From Debaryomyces hansenii CBS767 (Eukaryota; Ascomycota; Pichiomycetes; Serinales; Debaryomycetaceae), in contig NC_006048.2 of NCBI RefSeq assembly GCF_000006445.2, positions 1,984,001 to 2,048,000 of the forward strand: DNA of 64,000 bases, in the 5' to 3' direction. The position numbers and the translations under genes are program-made. How positions within the stretch are numbered: position 1 is the stretch's first letter; the number at the start of each line of letters is the position of its first letter. The notes beneath the pieces were generated by a model. It worked only from the letters and a program-made list of their open reading frames with translations, was not told the DNA's origin and did not search any database. Below are positions 61,425 through 64,000 of the stretch, piece by piece.

Positions 61425-61496
61425 GGGCATGTGGTCTAGTGGTATGATTCTCGCTTAGGGTGCGGGAGGTCCTGGGTTCAATTCCCAGCTTGCCCC
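61425..61496 (+). tRNA. tRNA-Pro(AGG)
   Basis: A 72-nt tRNA. Acceptor arms GGGCATG and CTTGCCC pair (with the U-U pair usual in yeast tRNA-Pro), discriminator C. The anticodon arm CTCGC-TTAGGGT-GCGGG gives anticodon AGG. T-loop GTTCAATTC. Followed by TTTT, a Pol III terminator. No intron. Confidence 0.94.
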
Positions 61497-61560
61497 TTTT
61501 GTACTGTTTTTTTTATTTTTAATATGCTCTTCTCTTTTTCAACTGTACCTTTTTGTTAAG

Positions 61561-61593
61561 GCTTCGACATCCGTCTCTACTGCAGGTCGAAGC
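61561..61593. repeat. Perfect 8-bp inverted repeat downstream of tRNA-Pro
   Basis: GCTTCGAC (61561-61568) and GTCGAAGC (61586-61593) pair perfectly around a 17-nt loop. It lies 65 bp past the tRNA, in the 492-bp gap before the transporter gene. A CGGTCCGG element (a possible zinc-cluster site) lies further on, near 61846. Confidence 0.5.
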
Positions 61594-61988
61594 GCAAATG
61601 GCACTTGTCGTATGAGTAATCAGTCAATTATTTGTACTATTATTATATTTCCCATATATCCTTTTTCGTACCAAACTTACGCTAAATCTAATTCGTACTA
61701 CATACTTTATCCGGTTGGCTACATGGACTATTCAATGTAGTCTAAGATATGTAACTCAAGCACATCAGAAATGACAGGATGATGTCTGTATGGTTGTTGT
61801 AAACCCTATAAACGGCGTTCTATAATTTCGCACCGGTAGCTGAATCGGTCCGGTAAAAAAAATCAAAAGTCAATTGTGCATTATCTGCATTGTAATGACT
61901 AATGACTATAATAATGTTCTGATATAAAGTGCCTTATTAAAGAAGTAAATCCTCAAATTAGCATTAGCCGCTTGGAGAATTTGGAGAT
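61594..61988. promoter_or_regulatory. Upstream region of the MCH-like transporter
   Basis: AT-rich promoter region with a CGGTCCGG motif near 61846 (CGG-N-CCG type) and a poly(A) tract just after it. No gene is evident. Confidence 0.35.
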
Positions 61989-63473
61989 ATGAACATGGAA
62001 GAAGGACTGACTGAGTCGTTAAAGAACGACAAAATCAACCAACAACATTCGATGAGTCAAGACGAAAGCGAGCCAAATGTGGAGAGTCTTAGTACAAACT
62101 CGGAAAAAAATATGATACCTTCAGACTTGGAAAAGGATAAACCGTTGACAGATGAGAACGAGTTTCAATATGATGTTGGGTATGCTTGGGTAATAGTGTT
62201 TGGGGTATTTTTGCTTAATTTTTCAACCTGGGGTATGAACTCAGGATTTGCGATTTATTTTTCGTACTATTTGAATAACGATACGTTCGAGGGAGCATCA
62301 AAGTTAGATTATAGTGCTATAGGAGGGATAGCATTTGGAGGGGGGTTGCTATTTTCACCATTTATCAACTATTTACAAGGTCGGATCGGAACCAGACCTC
62401 TAATCATGCTCGGTAATTGCTTGCAGTTTATGGGCCTAATGATGGCGAGTTTTTCAGTAAGCCGCTGGCAATTATACATGACACAAGGGGTCATAAATAG
62501 TTTTGGGTTAGCTTGCATCTCTCTCCCCGGAATAACGTTACTTCCTCAATATTTCAAAAAGAGAAGGACCTTGCTGGGAGGTTTGGCGACAGCAGGATCC
62601 GGGGTTGGTGGTATTGTGTTCAACCTTGGTATGCAAAAGGTCATTCAGACTAGAGATGTTTTCTGGGCCCTCAGATGTCAGAGTATTATAGCATTCGGTT
62701 TGGTATGGATTGCCGTAGCAATTCTTAGATCTCGTTCCAAAAATGCTAAGATTGAGTTCACCATCATCGACATGCAATGTTTGAGGTGTACGGGGTTCTG
62801 GTTTTTCGTCTTATATGTGATAACATGTATGTTTGCATATGTGGTCGTATTGTATACTTTGGTTAACTTTACTACATCATTAGGCTACAGCGAATATGAA
62901 GGGTCTATTGTGTCTGCAATGGTTCAATTGGGTTCTTGTATAGGAAGACCCTTAGTTGGTCTCACTGCTGACAAAATTGGTTCCATCACTATGGCACTTA
63001 TCGCATATACCTTATGCGCAATATTTGCTTTGGCAATGTGGATTCCTGCCAGGAACTACGCAACCATTATCGTATTTGCCTTAATCATGGGTTCTTTAAT
63101 GGGTTCTATATACGGTACCGTCGCACCTTCTATTGCAAGGCTTGTTGGCATGAATAAGCTAAATGTCACTTTCTGCATGTTGTGGATGTTCTTAGGCGGT
63201 GCCGGGATTGCATCTCCTGTTATAGGAGTGTCGTTGAAAACCGGAGGTGGGGGTTTTGTCGATGCTACACAATATGTCTACTGTTCTGTGTTTGCTGGTG
63301 TATCGTTTGCGGTATGTGCCTTATCATTATTATTATTAAGAGGTTACGTTTTGGGCCGTGATACTTTGGTTGACGCTGAATCTGATTCGGATTACGGTGG
63401 ACATTTATCAGTAAGAGTTCCTTTAGGTCTTGCTTTAAGAAGTTGTTTCAAATGGACCCCTAGAAGGGCTTGA
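61989..63473 (+). CDS. Monocarboxylate-transporter-like protein (MCH family)
   Basis: A 494-residue major-facilitator protein with about 12 membrane segments. After a polar N-terminus (1-65) comes the signature DVGYAWVIVFGVFLLNFSTWGMNSGFAIYF (66-95), the typical start of MCT/MCH transporters, and RRTLLGGLATAGSGVGG between segments 4 and 5. The Mch1-5/Esb6 family in yeast does not all carry monocarboxylates: Mch5 takes up riboflavin. The substrate here is unknown. The family is clear; the exact orthologue (Mch2, Mch4 or Esbp6) is not. Confidence 0.82.
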   Translation: MNMEEGLTESLKNDKINQQHSMSQDESEPNVESLSTNSEKNMIPSDLEKDKPLTDENEFQYDVGYAWVIVFGVFLLNFSTWGMNSGFAIYFSYYLNNDTFEGASKLDYSAIGGIAFGGGLLFSPFINYLQGRIGTRPLIMLGNCLQFMGLMMASFSVSRWQLYMTQGVINSFGLACISLPGITLLPQYFKKRRTLLGGLATAGSGVGGIVFNLGMQKVIQTRDVFWALRCQSIIAFGLVWIAVAILRSRSKNAKIEFTIIDMQCLRCTGFWFFVLYVITCMFAYVVVLYTLVNFTTSLGYSEYEGSIVSAMVQLGSCIGRPLVGLTADKIGSITMALIAYTLCAIFALAMWIPARNYATIIVFALIMGSLMGSIYGTVAPSIARLVGMNKLNVTFCMLWMFLGGAGIASPVIGVSLKTGGGGFVDATQYVYCSVFAGVSFAVCALSLLLLRGYVLGRDTLVDAESDSDYGGHLSVRVPLGLALRSCFKWTPRRA

Positions 63474-63519
63474 ATTTAATATACATAGTTGTAGATTATA
63501 CCATAGATCTAAGACATAC

Positions 63520-63610
63520 TAATTGCATATGATACATGATAAACATAATATACATATATACGTAACATACATAATATACATGATACACATAATCTAAATA
63601 TTCATTTCAT
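63520..63610. repeat. ACATAATATACAT-like low-complexity repeat
   Basis: Imperfect tandem copies of a CATAATATACAT/TGATACA motif follow the transporter gene. It is an AT-rich simple-sequence tract with alternating A/T and CA steps. Confidence 0.5.
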
Positions 63611-63717
63611 CTGCACTTTTTTGATAGCGAAGCGGTGAGCATAAATGTTACAAAAAAAATTCAAATATGAAAATACGAACAGTGTTTGTTTATATAGAAT
63701 TAATAGGTACTAAATAA

Positions 63718-64000
63718 ATGGAGGAGGCATCTAGTACACGTATACCACCGAGTTATAATGCAAGTTATAATGCAGATAAAATACCGACTGTATCAGAACA
63801 TATAATAGATCCTGATATACTACCGGGCGAAGAAACGAAATCATCAAATTTAAGTAACGAGACTATACATTCACCTGTCACATCTATACATGCATCACCA
63901 ATTAAGAAGATAAAGTTAGAAGAACCAGTCAAGAACTATGCAACTAATTCTACTCAATCGCCTAATCGTTCAATAGTAAAGAAAAATAGACTTGTTATCG
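63718..64000 (+). CDS. Start of an unidentified gene, 3' truncated by window edge
   Basis: An open frame of 94 codons from the ATG at 63718 to the window end. The first part is Ser/Thr/Pro-rich (MEEASSTRIPPSYNASYNAD...), with a repeated SYNA, and later a basic KKIKLEEPVK patch. No domain is visible in this fragment. Codon usage and the absence of stops support a real gene, but the product cannot be named. Confidence 0.6.
   Translation, partial: MEEASSTRIPPSYNASYNADKIPTVSEHIIDPDILPGEETKSSNLSNETIHSPVTSIHASPIKKIKLEEPVKNYATNSTQSPNRSIVKKNRLVI

Noticed and set aside
63520..63610. CRISPR-like repeat array
   Set aside because: Irregular AT-rich simple repeat in a eukaryotic genome, without spacers of fixed length.

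Overview
This window is nuclear DNA from a budding yeast, most likely of the CTG-Ser1 clade (Debaryomyces/Scheffersomyces-like). Genes are compact, AT-rich and nearly intronless; the two introns found are about 50 nt with a perfect TACTAAC branch site. The gene set includes markers retained in that clade: a betaine-lipid synthase (BTA1), a clustered N-acetylglucosamine catabolic locus (NAG1-DAC1-HXK1), an OLE2-like desaturase, an STK19-family gene and eEF3. In-frame CTG codons probably mean Ser; this is inferred from the clade assignment, with only one weakly supporting alignment position. I count 33 protein genes (one truncated at each window edge), three tRNA genes and one retrotransposon relic.

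Layout. 1-5.4 kb: 3' part of IRC20, RFA2 with an MCB box, then a Ty3-like gag remnant plus one LTR just upstream of tRNA-Leu(UAA). 5.7-20 kb: an Ioc3-like chromatin protein, RSC6/SNF12, an OLE2-like desaturase, a CBS protein, ZTA1, HSH49, BCD1, MRPL50, an STK19-family gene and a CCDC47/YNR021W homologue. 20-29 kb: YCR051W-like ankyrin protein, ATP23, two tandem ARE sterol acyltransferases, BUD23, intron-containing IMG1, a small possibly GSKIP-like gene and MAK31. The order RSC6/SNF12 ... MRPL50, YNR021W, YCR051W, ATP23, ARE, BUD23, IMG1 interleaves genes that in S. cerevisiae lie on the sister blocks of chromosomes III and XIV, so this looks like the pre-duplication ancestral order.

30-45 kb: a small membrane protein, tRNA-Gln(CUG), a C/T-rich unexplained segment, TEF3 (eEF3), an intron-containing phospholipase B, a divergent ammonium transporter, a YMC1-like carrier, SOG2 (apparently frameshifted) and CCS1. 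45-64 kb: BTA1, ARO7, a JID1-like J-protein, the GlcNAc cluster DAC1/NAG1/HXK1, SEY1, MEF2, tRNA-Pro(AGG), an MCH-like transporter and the start of an unidentified gene.

The most interesting signals are: repeated GTTACATT-type elements shared by the DAC1/NAG1 divergent promoter and the HXK1 upstream region; catalytic-motif substitutions in the OLE2-like desaturase, both ARE copies and NAG1; Pho4-like sites upstream of BTA1; an independent tandem ARE duplication at the ancestral ARE locus; and the SOG2 frame break.
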